Part shown: one piece after another, positions 12,293 to 24,477 of the stretch
Numbering within the stretch: the first letter of the stretch is position 1
Layout of the letters: each line of letters starts with the position of its first letter
NCBI GenBank assembly: GCA_002286855.1
Contig: NRSV01000026.1
Coordinates: 215,392 to 279,391 of the forward strand
From: Bipolaris cookei
Lineage: Eukaryota; Ascomycota; Dothideomycetes; Pleosporales; Pleosporaceae
Length of the DNA: 64,000 nucleotides
Reading direction: 5' to 3'
The notes under the pieces: generated by a model
The model's database searches: none
Seen by the model: the letters and a program-made list of their open reading frames with translations, nothing else
What the model was told of the DNA's origin: nothing
Program-made: the position numbers and the translations under genes

Positions 12293-14392
12293 TATGGATT
12301 ACAGACCCTGTTGTAACGGCAATAATCTAATGCGGGAAAAGGCGGTCGTGATGACTCGGTTACCAAAAGCCAGGGTAATTGTTTTCAAAAGAAAAACGCA
12401 GGTTGGTGCCGGCCAAAGGAATGTGAGGCAGAGGGATTAGTTCCAGCAGAGGCTCGGCTCGGCTCAGGGCAAGCGTGTGCAATGTGGGTAGGGCGGTGCC
12501 GAGGGGCTGAGGCAACGACGGCAACGACGGCGATTGGATCCAGTCCGGATAGTGCGCGATTGCCGGCAATGGCTAGAGTGAACTCGCGATACTTCAATTC
12601 GGCGCCGAGTATAGGCCGGATTCGGGCGACGTTGCAGTGGGGGGCCAACGCTGACAAGACGACTGCAGAGGAGCGAGCTGAACTAGGCGAGGGCGCAGGG
12701 CGTGCCGAAGAGCAGCTGGGGCGTTTATGTACAGAGGCAGTGGTGCCGTCGACAAAAGGGACGGCAGGGCGTCGAGAAGGAGTGACGGACGAGAGCGGCA
12801 GGGCGCAGTCGAGGGACGAGAGCGGGCCTCTGGGAGTGGGGAGAGGGGTGGGATTATGGGGAGTGGAACTGTACAGCAGGCGGGCGGAATAGACAGATCA
12901 CCGGAGTGCCTGGAGAACAGAAGTAATATGGATTAAGCAGAAGGCCGACTAAGCATTCGAGCTCATGGAGAATGGCCAATGTAGCTAGAGACCGCTAAAG
13001 GGCGTCGAGGAGGAGGGGGGAAGGAGAGAGATGAGCAATGGGATGATGCGCGGTGGGAGGGTTTGGGTGAGGTTTCGCTTGATAGAAATGGGGAGCCAGG
13101 CTAGGAAGACGAGCGGTCTAGCTTGATTGGGTATGGGCTGTCAGAGCAGGCACGTTACAGGTTGCGGCCACGATGCGGGCGGGCGGCCGGCTGCGGTGCT
13201 GGTGCTGTACTGGTGCTGCTGGGCTGGATGGTGGTGAAGCTGCCGCTCGTGCTGGGCGTGTTTACATGGACGAGGATGGAAGAGAGGGAAAGAGAGGTTA
13301 CTGGGGATTTGCTTGTGTTGCTTCTGCTGCTCGTTTACTCTCCCTCGAGTGCCACTTGCACGACTAGCAGGCCGACTCCTACTACGCCTACATACTACCG
13401 ACCACACGCCTACCAAGACTACCTCGACTGCTGCTGCTGGGACTATCACCGCACACCTGCAGCTGGTTGCTTTTGGACAGATTTCAGGGGCTGTCGCCCT
13501 CTGGTGTGGACAAGGCCGCCTGGATGGCCGCGGAAGAGTGCAGCGCATGCCCGCAGCGTCTGAAACACAGAGGCGCGTCGAGAAAGGCCGTCAGTCGAGT
13601 ATCTGACGTGGACTCTGGTTTGCCTCTTGGGGCTGCACCCGCTGATTGGCCCCGCTCAGCCAGACGATAATCTTGTGCAGTTGCGGGCTATGAAACTTTG
13701 TCCACCACGCCGCGCACTCAGCAACTGCTCAGCGCCCTTCTCGCTGCCCTCGACGGCTCCTTGGACTCGCTGCCGCTCCCGGGCCTGCTTCACGGGCGAG
13801 CCAAGTGTGCTTAAGCGCCCTTGTTGGAGCGCGTGTCAGACTGCCACACGACGGGGCACGATAGAGCATTGATTACGACTAGCCCACATGTGCTGCACAT
13901 AGACAAGCCGGCAGTGAGATGCATTTCCAGGAGACTCATGGTCAGTGACATGCTGCGGGCCCTGGGAACTGCCGTTGGCCATCAATCACATATGCGCTCG
14001 CTGTCGTCGTCGACGCTCTCCGATCCGAGTCAGGCCCAGCCGCTGTCCGCTACCCGCTGCACTGGTGCTGGCGGCCAGCCCGAATCGTCCATTGCCCATT
14101 GCCCATTGCCCATCGCTCATCACCCGTCGCGTCCACTTGCGTGCCGCCCACCCATCACCACCGACCGTTGCGGCAACCCTCCCCAACAACGGTCCTTGAA
14201 ACAAAATGCCCCGGCACGCATAATTGCATTAGCCCAACCAATGATTCATGCTGTCTCATGGAACTATTCTGGAAGACACCTCGCCCTTCCCTATTCAGCC
14301 CATTGTGCCTCGGGCCCTAGCCGTGACTGATCGCTGCTCGCTTGCACCTTCCCTGCCAACCCTCGTGCCTGCCTTTCAACTCACCACCGATA
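12293..14392. other. 2.1-kb divergent intergenic region between PUF gene and SWC2
   Basis: This is the shared upstream region of two divergent genes, likely holding long 5' leaders. Frames here open only with TTG or have unstructured Arg/Gly/Pro-rich translations. A short tandem CCCATTG repeat lies near 14090-14115. No gene is supported. Confidence 0.45.
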
Positions 14393-16672
14393 ATGTCTGA
14401 GGCTGCGTCCAACATCGCCATGCAACACGCCCCACCACCCTCTCCTCGCCGCGACCCGTCTCCACATTCCGACAATGACAGCGACGATGAAGCCCCCGCC
14501 GAGCTCATGGTCACGACGCGCGCCCGCCGATCCAATGCCGGCAACCGCATGTCCACCCTGCTCGCGCAATCTGCCGAGGACGAGGAATGGGGCGAGGAAT
14601 GGGATGAGGCTCCGGACGAGGAGGAGTTCCAAGGCGATCAGGTAGATGAGCACGAAGACTACAACCTAGACTCGTCATCCTCGGAAGACGAAGATGGCGG
14701 TGCCGATGACGATGACGACGCGGGCGAGAAGGAGCTGCGCAGGGCCGAACGGCAAGAAAGGAACAAGAAACGCAAAGCCGCGACAAATCCCTTCGCTGCG
14801 AGAACTGCCACCGCCGCGCACAAGAGAGTCAAGCTTGACGTTCCCCGCACCCAGTCTCCTACGCATGCCCCGCCACGGCCCAAGAAGAAGTCGGAACGCG
14901 CATCATGGCTGCCCACCGAGGAGGATGGTCCTGTCCGAATGTCCAACCGGAAGCAGACAGTCGCCAACAAGGACGCCACGCTGGCAAAGCTCAAGGAGAA
15001 GGACCGGCGGCGGGATGACACTCTGGCCATGATGAAGGTCGCTGAGGCGCGAAAACTAAAGGCCAAGGAGAAGCCTCTAACGCAAGCTGAGAGGCTCGCC
15101 GAAGCCGCCCGCAACGAGCGCATAAATAAGAAGACACTGCACAGATGGGAGGAGGCCGAAGAAGCAAGGGCAGCTGAGAGACAGGCCAAGATAGACGCCT
15201 TGAAGAACCGCCAGATCAACGGGCCCTTTTATCGCTACTACAGTGGGCCGGGCATTTGGGTGGATGATAAGCTCAAGTACACGGGCAAAGACGCGCCAAC
15301 CCCGGAACAACTTGAAGAAAAATTCAACAAGGAGATCGAGGCTGCAGAAGCGGCAATTGCTCAACCAGAATCCGAAGCAGAGCAGACAAACCCCCCTACA
15401 CAACACAACACGCAACCATCTGAAAACCATGTAGAAGACAGTCAACCGGTACTCGGCCCCCTAGCCCAAATCCAGTCTCCTATGAGGACATCCCATACGC
15501 CTCCTATACCCACGACGTTACCAACGCAGCAAGATTCACTACAGTTGCCGTGGACAGCAGCAGCATCTCAGAGCGGAGATGTTTTTATGGGCTCCCACGG
15601 CATGTCAATGGCAAGCAATGTCATGTTCGCACCCACTAGCCAAGATTCATCATTTCTCGTCGGAATTGGCCAATTTGCTCAAAATCAACAATCCCAGACA
15701 CTGCCTGGTGATCTCCCGCCGAATCCTTTTACTCAAGCATCTCCATTCCAACAGCAACAGCCAAGTCCACAACCCTTGTTCTCACAAACACCACACCCCT
15801 CGCTCAACGATTCCTCAATAGGACAGAGCAACGATAGCCCAGCAATCGGCCCCGAAGCTATGCTTGCTCAATTCCAAAAGCCCATCTTGCCGCCTGCACC
15901 ACCGCGCCGCAAAACCATCCGCCGAGCCCTCAGAAACCTGCTCATCCTCTCCAATTTCCCCAATCTCGAAGCGCCAGCCCCGACATCTTCAAGAGCAAGA
16001 AGTAGTGCTTCACTTCTTAAGGAAAAGGATAAATCAGCACTGGTACAGCTTTATACGGCACTCTTCGACTGGACTCCCGCAGAAGCTGCGAGCTACATCC
16101 AACAAACACTCATTGCGCCTCCAAAGCAGCCCAGAAAGAACGCCGCGCACAAGGCAGATGCGGAACTGGCGCTCAAACCAGGCCAAAAGCTGTGTCCCAT
16201 CACCAACACGATTGCCCGATATCGTGACCCAGAAACGGGCATCGCATACCGGGACGCACGTGCCTTTGGCGTGCTTCGCGGCGTCGTCGGAGGCGGCTTT
16301 GTATGGAGCGGCGATCTGGGCTGTTATGTAGGAGGCCGAGCGAAGCCATTGGAGAGCATGGGAGGCAAAGGGTTTCTGGGCATGCCGCCGGCTAAGAATG
16401 TGCCGAGGCGGTTCTGGGAAATGTCGAGCCCCAGGTCGGGAAAGAAGAATATGCCGCCTCCGCCGCCGACGCCTACGCTGGGGAAAACGGCGGCTGTAGA
16501 TGCAACTGGGGCTGCGAGAGAACAAGTGCAGGTGCAGACTCCTGTTCAAGGGCGCACACAGGGACAGCCAACTGGTGAGGCACAGCAAGGTGCAAATGCA
16601 ACACCATTGATGAGTGCCCAACAACAGAGTCCAGCCCCAATAGAGATCGGAGGCAGTGGTGCTCCTTCGTGA
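14393..16672 (+). CDS. SWC2: Swc2/Vps72 (YL1) subunit of the SWR1 chromatin remodeller
   Basis: This is a single-exon gene of 759 residues. The open frame extends 17 codons upstream only from a TTG, so the ATG in TAATGTCTGAG is used. Residues 35-45 have TTRARRSNAGNRMSTLL, a conserved YL1 start, then a very acidic tract (to about 125: DEEEFQGDQ, SSSSEDEDGG) that in the family binds the H2A.Z-H2B dimer. A basic stretch NKKRKAATNPF follows. A helical charged region (about 205-285) contains KKTLHRWEEAEEARAAERQ and NGPFYRYYSGPG. The C-terminal YL1_C motif KLCPITNTIARYRDPETGI is at about 598-617. Swc2 recognises nucleosome-free DNA and H2A.Z for histone exchange in the nucleus. The end is Gln/Pro-rich low complexity. 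Confidence 0.95.
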   Translation: MSEAASNIAMQHAPPPSPRRDPSPHSDNDSDDEAPAELMVTTRARRSNAGNRMSTLLAQSAEDEEWGEEWDEAPDEEEFQGDQVDEHEDYNLDSSSSEDEDGGADDDDDAGEKELRRAERQERNKKRKAATNPFAARTATAAHKRVKLDVPRTQSPTHAPPRPKKKSERASWLPTEEDGPVRMSNRKQTVANKDATLAKLKEKDRRRDDTLAMMKVAEARKLKAKEKPLTQAERLAEAARNERINKKTLHRWEEAEEARAAERQAKIDALKNRQINGPFYRYYSGPGIWVDDKLKYTGKDAPTPEQLEEKFNKEIEAAEAAIAQPESEAEQTNPPTQHNTQPSENHVEDSQPVLGPLAQIQSPMRTSHTPPIPTTLPTQQDSLQLPWTAAASQSGDVFMGSHGMSMASNVMFAPTSQDSSFLVGIGQFAQNQQSQTLPGDLPPNPFTQASPFQQQQPSPQPLFSQTPHPSLNDSSIGQSNDSPAIGPEAMLAQFQKPILPPAPPRRKTIRRALRNLLILSNFPNLEAPAPTSSRARSSASLLKEKDKSALVQLYTALFDWTPAEAASYIQQTLIAPPKQPRKNAAHKADAELALKPGQKLCPITNTIARYRDPETGIAYRDARAFGVLRGVVGGGFVWSGDLGCYVGGRAKPLESMGGKGFLGMPPAKNVPRRFWEMSSPRSGKKNMPPPPPTPTLGKTAAVDATGAAREQVQVQTPVQGRTQGQPTGEAQQGANATPLMSAQQQSPAPIEIGGSGAPS

Positions 16673-17120
16673 AAGAACACGTAGAAAATTCTTGTCTCTG
16701 TGATATAAATTTGCTCAGTAGCAACAACATCACAATTATATATAATCACCTTTGTACCAGCCCCAAAAAAATAACACACATACAAAGTGCACACGAGCAA
16801 GTGACACAAAAAATAGGGTGGAGGGGGTAGGGCCAGGTGACGAATCAATTGGAGGATCGTAAAGTCCATGATATGCATTGATGGTTAGCAGACAATTCAT
16901 CTCAAACGCCATCCGTCTTGTCGTGTCCATCCGCAAGAGTTTTCCAGGCAATGGTAGATAAACATGCCCATGCCCGCAGACGCAACTCCGTTCCCACCAT
17001 GATGAAGAAACAGCAGCAGGCGGAACAGTAGTAGTTCCAGAGAAACCGCCACTCGACCCCCAACAATGACTTTTGTACTAGTCATCATCATCATCGTCGT
17101 CAGCAGCCTACTCCCGCCGC
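16673..17120. other. Convergent 3' intergenic region, SWC2 and RPS24
   Basis: This 448-bp spacer lies between two converging stop codons and is probably the two 3' UTRs. It has AT-rich stretches near 16730-16750 and a GTCATCATCATCATCGTCGT run near 17080-17100. No gene is seen. Confidence 0.5.
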
Positions 17121-17738
17121 TTATTTCTTCTCCTTCTTCGCACCACCCTTGGCCTTGGCTGTGCCTCGGAAAGTCTTCATCCTGTTCTTGCGTTGCTTGC
17201 CTGTTTGCCCTAGTCAGTATTCATGTCCTTTCATCTCTCCTTTTTTCTACCTCTTGGGCCTTTTTTTCATAGAACCATTGCTTGATCCACGAGACCATGT
17301 AGGGTATTGGCGAGGAAAACGTACGCTGCTGCCTGCTGGCCTTCTCGACCTTGGTGGCCATGCCGTATCGTACTAGCCTGTAACGGGGCTCGAACTTCTT
17401 CATGGCCTCGGCACTGTCGTAGATGAGAGCGAAGCCGGTGCTCTTGCCGCCACCAAAGTGTGTCTTGAAACCGAAGACGGAAACATCTTCCTTCTTGGCC
17501 TTGTACAGCTCACCAAGCTTGCCACGGAGCTCGTCCTTGGAAACGTTTGCGCGGTTGGGGTGGAGGACGTCGCTATACACAATTCCCGTCAGACTCATCA
17601 ATTCCCTTCTCCGCAATCACCTTGTCCGGTGTATTTTTTTTTTCGGTGTCGTTGCACTTACACGACCATCTGACGGCGTCCGAGGAGAGGGTTGCGGATG
17701 AACTTGCGTGTGCGCAGGGTAACTTGAGAGTCGGCCAT
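17121..17738 (-). CDS. RPS24: 40S ribosomal protein S24 (eS24)
   Basis: There are three exons (17662-17738, 17325-17572, 17121-17200) with introns of 89 and 124 bp, giving 134 residues, the usual length for eS24. The start MADSQVTLRTRKFIRNPLLG, then DVLHPNRANVSKDELRGKL, FGFKTHFGGGKSTGFALIYD and the lysine-rich end GGAKKEKK all match the family. Exon junctions fall within codons (GT|C and C|GC) and restore the conserved sequence exactly. The protein is a component of the small ribosomal subunit needed for pre-rRNA processing. A GTAG just upstream of the ATG (17756-17759 region, minus strand) could be the acceptor of a 5'-UTR intron, which is common in ribosomal protein genes, but this is inference. 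The gene diverges from EFM3 across 347 bp. Confidence 0.97.
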
Positions 17739-18085
17739 GATGGATAAGTTCGACCTACAGTGATGGCTATTAGACGTCGTTTCACAAGTGACGGTAGGGC
17801 GAGCAGGCTTGCAAGTTGCACGTACTGGACAGAGATCGATCCTGCTGTTTGTCGATTCGCTGTGGTTAGTAGCTGGCGGCGGGATGGAGATGTCGAATTT
17901 GCGGTGCGTCGTGTCGGCGGTCGGCGGTGCGCCTGCCTCGCTTAGACTGCCAAGACGCCCCGCTGCAAAATTAGGTAAGCGGTCGAGGGCAGGAACACCA
18001 CTGCTGATTGTCACCCATGAGCCTGCAGGTCTTTTACACTTGGCACTGAACTAGTTGAACTTTCGAAAAGGCTATTCAGACTATC
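17739..18085. promoter_or_regulatory. Shared divergent promoter region of RPS24 and EFM3
   Basis: The 347 bp between the two start codons must hold both promoters. No clear TATA box is seen, which is normal for ribosomal protein genes. Confidence 0.45.
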
Positions 18086-19446
18086 ATGAACGCTACCCCC
18101 GCTATGGAAAACCCTGAACAGCTGGCGCAGTTGCGTGTCCTGCAACGCCAGTACTTTCAACTGGTCGAGCCACAACAGCTGAGATGGCCAGACGATGCAA
18201 CCTTGAAGAGGCCCCTGGTGCAGGCATGGCTGTTCGGCAACTTGTTCGACCCGTCCAAGATTTCTTCGCCACCACCGGCTCGCTACCAGCTTAGGGTTCT
18301 GAAGGAACTTGTCGGGAAACTCGAGCGGTCCATGACTGACCCTGAGGAGGATGTATGGTCTTTTATCTCTTCATTGCGGTTCCTGCCTTTGCTGTGTACA
18401 ACCATGTACCATGCCAAAAGATATTTCATGTGCAGGAATCAACCTGTTGCAGCATCCGCTGACTTTGCCCTCCTCCCTTATTATAGGAAATCTCAGATGA
18501 TATCATGGAAGCAATGACAACTCTACTCGTGGCCAGCTTACCTTCTGAAACGGATGCCGCTCAGCAAAAAGCTTTTGTGACGTACTCGTTCCCCCAACAG
18601 TCGACTGATGACAGCGTTTCCGGTGAGCGTGCCGTGACGCTATTGGAGGCCCGTTCCGTCATTTCTTCGTCTGGAACGACGGGTCTGCGAACATGGGAAG
18701 CCGCTTTACTACTTGGATCCTACCTTGGATCCGAGCCTGGCCACGTGTTCATCAATCAGAAACGGGTGTTTGAACTTGGTGCGGGGACGGGTATGCTATC
18801 CATACTGTGTGCGAAGCACCTGGGTGTAGCTGGTATCGTGGCCACGGATGGCGATGAGGCTGTGGTGGATGCGATCAAGACCAATCTCTTTCTGAACGGA
18901 CTCGATGTCGATGACGACTCGGGCTGTCAAGTGCGTACAGCAGCACTCAAGTGGGGCTATCCAGTCGACGCAACGACATTTTCAGAAGACTACGGAATGG
19001 AGGTTCCAGACGTTGTAATAGGGGCAGACGTGGTAAGCTACCATGAGGGCGGTGTCGCGGAGAAGTGGGTTTGACAGCGCTGCAGACCTATGACAAGTCG
19101 GTCATTCCACGCTTGGTTTCGACTTTGCGAGAATTCTTCGACCTGAACCCGGCGCTCCTAGTTTTTATTTCTGCGACCATCCGCAACGAGCAGACGTTCG
19201 AGACTTTCTTGAATGCGTGTGGTGGGTCTCCCTGCGTGGTACTATGCGGTCGGCGTTACGACGACATTGGGTGTGATGTTTGCTGACTTTTGTGGGGTAG
19301 AGCGGAACAGGTTCAGTTTCGAACGAGTTGAGTGGCGGCTGGTGCCTGAGCATGTTCAGGAAGGCCCGTTTTATCCAACATCAACGCCGATCCAGATCTG
19401 GAGTATTGCAAGAGGCCAGAGCACAAATAACCTGTTTGCTGTATGA
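18086..19446 (+). CDS. EFM3: FAM86-type protein-lysine methyltransferase (Efm3/EEF2KMT)
   Basis: There are four exons (18086-18352, 18487-19032, 19086-19221, 19301-19446) with introns of 134, 53 and 79 bp, giving 364 residues. The N-terminus has the FAM86 helical part (LQRQYFQLVEPQQLRWPD). The seven-beta-strand methyltransferase fold starts with LLEARSVISSSGTTGLRTWE, then the S-adenosylmethionine loop FELGAGTG (about 184-191) and ATDGDEAVVD. The sequence GADV joins TYDKSVIP only if the second intron ends at CTGCAG (19085) and not at the earlier GACAG; this choice restores the conserved motif. The end ERNRFSFERVEWRLVPEH is also family-typical. Efm3/EEF2KMT trimethylates a lysine in elongation factor 2 in the cytosol. 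A downstream ATG (18104) is an alternative start. Confidence 0.92.
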
Positions 19447-21145
19447 CATGGATTGCGAGAGAAAAAGTCTGGCCCGTCACATGCAAGGTGCGTACGAATT
19501 GATTGCGCGTACGGTGTTAATGTTGTGGATTAGCGGCAGCGGCAAGGTTTTAGGATTGGGAGAAGACAAATTCTGATGATTCACTATGTTTGGGACGGCG
19601 GGTAGGCGAGTAGTCTGTCACTGTCGGGCCTTTGCTGCGCGGCCGCTAAGGGAGGTAGCTATATGCGAGTAGAAAACAAAATGGGACCCGCATCTTTGCT
19701 ATGCACAGTCAGAAGGCCGGTCAAGCACAACGGGCTGGCAGCGAGTTATGGGCAAGGCAAGAGAAGGACATGTGGCTGCCTAGTCACCGACCGATAGGTG
19801 TAGAGTTAGTTGCATGGGTGGTCGAGGATAAGCAAACAAGCGAACGGTGCGGTGATGGGCGGAGGGGGTGCCGCAAAGCACCGGGTTACCCCATTGGGCC
19901 GACATGTCAAACATTCGCAATATGGCTTCATTGTGTTGAGCAGGCACGTAATATGGACAGCACGCTGGAATTGGGCGTGGTGTAGCAGCACCGATAGGCA
20001 GGCGCTCGCGGACAGTGGAATGGTGTGTACGAGTACCTTGGGGAGCGGCGCTACCAGAGGCAGCCCATGGCGGCGCAGCGTGGACCTTGATGGGCTTTGG
20101 GTTTGCGTGTGGGTGTGGCTCGGAGCGCCATTTGCTGGAAGAGTGTGCAGCGCAGTGCAGTGCAGGGCAGAGTGCGATGACTGCGGGTGCAGGATTGGCC
20201 ACTACGACTGTTCTACACACACCGGACGAGACGGAGCCTGAGTCTGAGGCAGCGTGGTGGATGCGGGTGGGGGGTTGCAGGCGGGCGGGGAGTCAGCGCC
20301 CAGACGGCGGCGGCATTGCGTGCTGGAATGCTATCACGGCAACGGGTCTGTCGTGATGGCTATCACGAATCGTTCCCCACATACCCAAGCAGCCGTATCC
20401 CGATGGTGCAACTAGGGCCGTTGTCGTCGTCAATCGCAGCGTTCTAGAACTGGGCGCGGGTTTGCACAGGCCTGGCTCGTAATTACTTATTGACCGCGTC
20501 GTCCCCCTCCTGCTCTGGTTGCGTCGTTATCATTTCTGTTATCAGCTCCCGGACCGTTGCTTGTTCCACTGCCGCTGAAAGCCGCTGGCCTCGAGGAAAT
20601 ACTCGGCTCTGTCTCTCTGCCCTCGCCATCGTCCCCCCAAAGCCCGCCAGCCCGCCAGCCCACACAGCCCCAGCCCACCCAGTGTTCCACCCTCCCGTCG
20701 GCAGCCCTGTCCGCAGATCGCATCCGGACCGGCGACGACTCCTTCAGTGTAAGTACATACATATACTCTCCACGTACATAAGTCGTTGCTTTTTTTTGGG
20801 CATGACGCATCTGCCCATTCTTGTCCTCGTCGCCTCCCATACCACACACACTGCTGCCCTGCTGCCCTGCTGCCCGATGACGGCGGCTCTGCGCGCCAAT
20901 TCGTATTAGATAGCAAGTCCTAATATTGTTGTTCCTGGCTAAGTCGATGGCGCAGTGCACAAGGCGATAAGGGGTTCTAAACAAAGCCACGCACGAACCT
21001 TCCGTCATATCAGCCAGCTGGGAACTGGGCGGCCGGTGTCACCGCTTCTTCGCTTGGTCGTCTTCAGCCTGTAAAAATACCGCGCACCGTGCACGATTAT
21101 CAACTCGCTGGCATTTAGCCCTTTTAAACTTCTTCCGCCTCCACC
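19447..21145. other. 1.7-kb intergenic region, no supported gene
   Basis: The region is GC-rich, and overlapping open frames on both strands mostly begin with GTG or TTG. A 173-codon ATG frame (21008 to 20487, minus) has Arg/Gly-rich, domain-free sequence and overlaps the promoter of the Ecl1-like gene. Nothing is called. Confidence 0.4.
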
Positions 21146-22200
21146 ATGGCCACGCATCACGTCCGTCACCTGTCCCATCAATCCAAGAAGTCGCAGCCAC
21201 CGCACGCACGGCCCTCTCGGCCTCTGTCAAAGCGCGTGCAATCCCACGGGGCCAAGGCTGCTTCCAAAGTCGCTCACTCCAAAGGCGCCGACCTCGCCGT
21301 CGACGACGACGACGAAGACTCAATGGCAGTGAGCTTCTTGAACTACTGGTATGTCTACACTCACCTCTACTCCATTGTTTTGCCATCCCATCCACCCACA
21401 ACATGCTAACCTGTTCGTGCAGCACTGTTTGCGAGAAGCAAATTGTTGTTCCTAGCAACACCGTGCTCTACTGCTCAGAAAGGTATGATGATGACACACT
21501 CGTTCTGCCAGCCCCGTCGCGCACAGACCACCTGCTAACGTGTATACACAGCTGCAAGAAAAAAGATGCGGAGAAAAGCCTCAACTACTACTACGATCAT
21601 TACTCGCCGCCAGCCACTCCTTTCGCAAACTTCACCTTTGACGACCTTGCCTTCCGTGATATTGTTCCTCAGCGCTCCCCCACCCAGTCAGACTCAAAAC
21701 GCTCGTCATGTGCCTTCTCTGATGTATCCTCGGATGATAACACCGATGACCGTTATCAGTCCGACGCATCCAAATACTTGCGCAAGTTTCAATCAGCACC
21801 CACTTATGCACCTGATAACATGCGAGCCTACCGACCTCGCTACAACCGTGCATCAACATCACAGTACAGCACTAGCGCTGCTCCTTCGCTGTCACATACT
21901 CCGGCTTCTTCAGTAAGCTACTCGCTGCCATATACGCCTGCTACTACGCGACCTCTTCCTCCCAGGACCAAGCCGTCCCGCAACGGATCATATGGAGGAG
22001 GAAAGTCAATTGATCTTGTCACACCTGTGACGGCTCCTTCAAGTCCCAAGTCCTACTCGCACAAGTCACCCGCTATATCCAGGACTTCGGTCAGCACCAT
22101 CGAAGGCGAGATTGTCTACGCAAAGTCGCCTGTTCCCGAACCCTCGATTGCCAGCGGTAGTCTTGGGCGACTACTCGCCTCATCACCTCCCCACGTCTAG
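21146..22200 (+). CDS. Ecl1-family life-span regulatory zinc protein
   Basis: There are three exons (21146-21348, 21423-21482, 21552-22200) with introns of 74 and 69 bp, giving 303 residues. Residues 68-93 carry the family core, with CTVCEKQIVVPSNTVLYCSE followed by SCKKKD: a C-x2-C and a C-x3-C arrangement expected to bind zinc. Ecl1-type proteins in yeasts extend chronological life span and respond to zinc and nutrient starvation. The rest is disordered: a basic start, an acidic DDDDED run, and a long Ser/Pro-rich tail (LPYTPATTRPLPPRTKPS). The tail is much longer than in the roughly 80-residue yeast proteins, as seen in filamentous fungi. The metal-binding motif is spread over all three exons, and exon 2 is exactly 60 bases. 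Confidence 0.88.
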
Positions 22201-24477
22201 ACAAACAATGTCCAATTCTTTCCCATGTTGCCTTTACATGGGCTTTGTTACTTTTTTTCCCTTTATAATAGATACCATGACCGTAAGGTTATCTGCTATG
22301 CAGGCGTAGCTGTTTGAGATTATGAAACGCAACCCATGATCTCTCTCACTCCTCAAAAGTTTACCAGCAATATACCAAGAATTGTTTTTATCCTTCTTTT
22401 TTTTCGTTTTGCCATAGATACCTTTTTTGCTACCTAGAAAGGGGGGTAGTGATATGATGACAGGGAAAGGGACCGATTGAGTACTATATAGTTTGTGAGC
22501 CAAATACACTATATACGTTACCCATAACTTTGGTTTATTTGCAATCTCTCCCCTTTTTTTCTTGCCCTTTGCCACATGTAATGACGCTTGATGACGCTCT
22601 TTTGCCACATACATACCCGGGAGCATGGTAGGCAAAGGGGATCTTCCTTGTCCGCTTTTTTTTTCTCCGCCTTTGGCTTGCCATCTAGATCTGGATCTAT
22701 GCAACCTGCTCACCGATACCATGGTTTACGTCGATCCGACGTTTAAAGCTATTCTAACAATCCTTGCCGAGGAAGTATGGATTCAATGGCGCATGCGTAC
22801 CAGATTTCACCTTGTTTTTCCCTGCCTCTCCCTTTTGATTGCAGCTATAGTACAATGCACTAATTTATTAGCTATACCACTAAAACCTCAGCCTCATTCC
22901 TCCAAACCCCTTGGGTTTATCATGCCCTTATCTTCTCTAGAACATCCTGCCTACCATGATTGACGTTATCTTCCATAGTGCGGTCATGCAGGAGGATTAG
23001 GCATGCGGGTTATATTGGTTGATTGGCTGGTTGGTTGGGGTTGTGTTTCACGATGCAAAAAAAAACTACTTAAAAACTTGGGACAATGATAACGGTTGCA
23101 AAGGGTAGTGAAATGCGCTATTAATATAGCTTACGCTATCCATACACAAACCCAAATCCCATTGAACATATAGTCGTGGTAGTGTTGATATCGCATCATT
23201 TGGTCCGCATATAAGAGTAGAACAGCTCAGATGAATCCAACAACTTACACTCAGGTTAGTCTGAGTAACAACAGAATAGCTCGGTAGACAGAAGTGAAAT
23301 ATGCACTTGATAAAGCTGTATTCACATGCGCGGATGCTGAGCCTTATCGTAGAGGGATTGTATGGACGTGCATCACTACACGTTGGATAGCGTGTATACT
23401 ACGTATCGGATGCGGAGAAACGAGGTAACAAGAGTGATTGATACACAGGGATCAGGGTATGAGCATGAGGGTTTGGGTGTGATCTGCCATGTAGGCAACT
23501 TTTTATGGGCAATGGATTGATTTGCTTGTTTGATGAATTAAGCATTCTAGGCTCGGGCTTGGTGAAAGCTTCGCAGTTGGGGTGATGCTCTTTGTACCGA
23601 ATGGAGATTGGGCTGCGTTGTTTCTTGGGTAGGTTGTTTTTTTGTTTTTTTTTCTTTGCTACGTCAACGGTATGGTTACTTTTCTTCTTCTCTTCTTCTC
23701 TGTTTTCTTTTCCTGCTGCAGCGATTTGTTGGTTGAGCACTAGGAAAGCTTGAGATTTGCTTTGATTTGGGAACGTAGAGATCTAGTTACTGTTTTGGGT
23801 TATCTGATAGCTATACGTGTCTCTGATTCTTTCTTTTCTTTTCATTTTTTGTCTCCTGTGGTGGTTTAGTAATTAGGTTGAATACACTTGCAATCGCTTT
23901 CAGAGAATGAGAGATCTGAAATCTGTTTTGGTTCTAATAGCTTTATGTATTCTTTCTTTTTTTTTTCTTTCTTTCGTATAGCCCCGATTCTAGATTTGTT
24001 GGGGTTTATTCTTGGGTGTTTCTATCTTGTCAATTACTCTTCCGGAACAGATGCGAAATATAAAAGATTACCGTACTGTTAGAAGTTCAGACCTGTGCCG
24101 CTGGGCCACAACAACCAAAAAGGTACGAGTAATCAGCGTTCTGCTGATGACCGTGCACAGGATAGTATATATAGTCGGCCCACGCCTCACACTTACAATC
24201 CATCTCCTCATTATCAACTCCAAGACCGACTCAATTACAGCTTCCATGTCAGATATACATCACATTGCAACTCGAACCAGTCATTTCGTAAATAAGTATA
24301 TTACTATTTTTGATTACGTTACCAAGGAGTGTGTATATACAGTAAACGCCATTGTATGCTGTATGAAGCAAGCGCTATGCAAAGTGCTTAAAACCAATAT
24401 AAACATTATCGCATATTCATCATCGTCCTCAACTCTCCGTCTCTTCTCTTTGTGTAATGGTGTACAACGCTCATGAT
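22201..24477. other. 2.3-kb intergenic region, no supported gene
   Basis: This is likely the 3' UTR of the Ecl1-like gene followed by AT-rich spacer with many poly-T runs (22390-22410, 23638-23652, 23955-23975). A TTG/GTG-opened lysine-rich frame on the minus strand (23740-23399) is not credible. No RNA gene was recognised. Confidence 0.4.

Noticed and set aside
20487..21008. 173-codon minus-strand ATG frame
   Set aside because: It is Arg/Gly-rich, without domains, overlaps an equally long frame on the other strand, and lies in the Ecl1-like promoter region.
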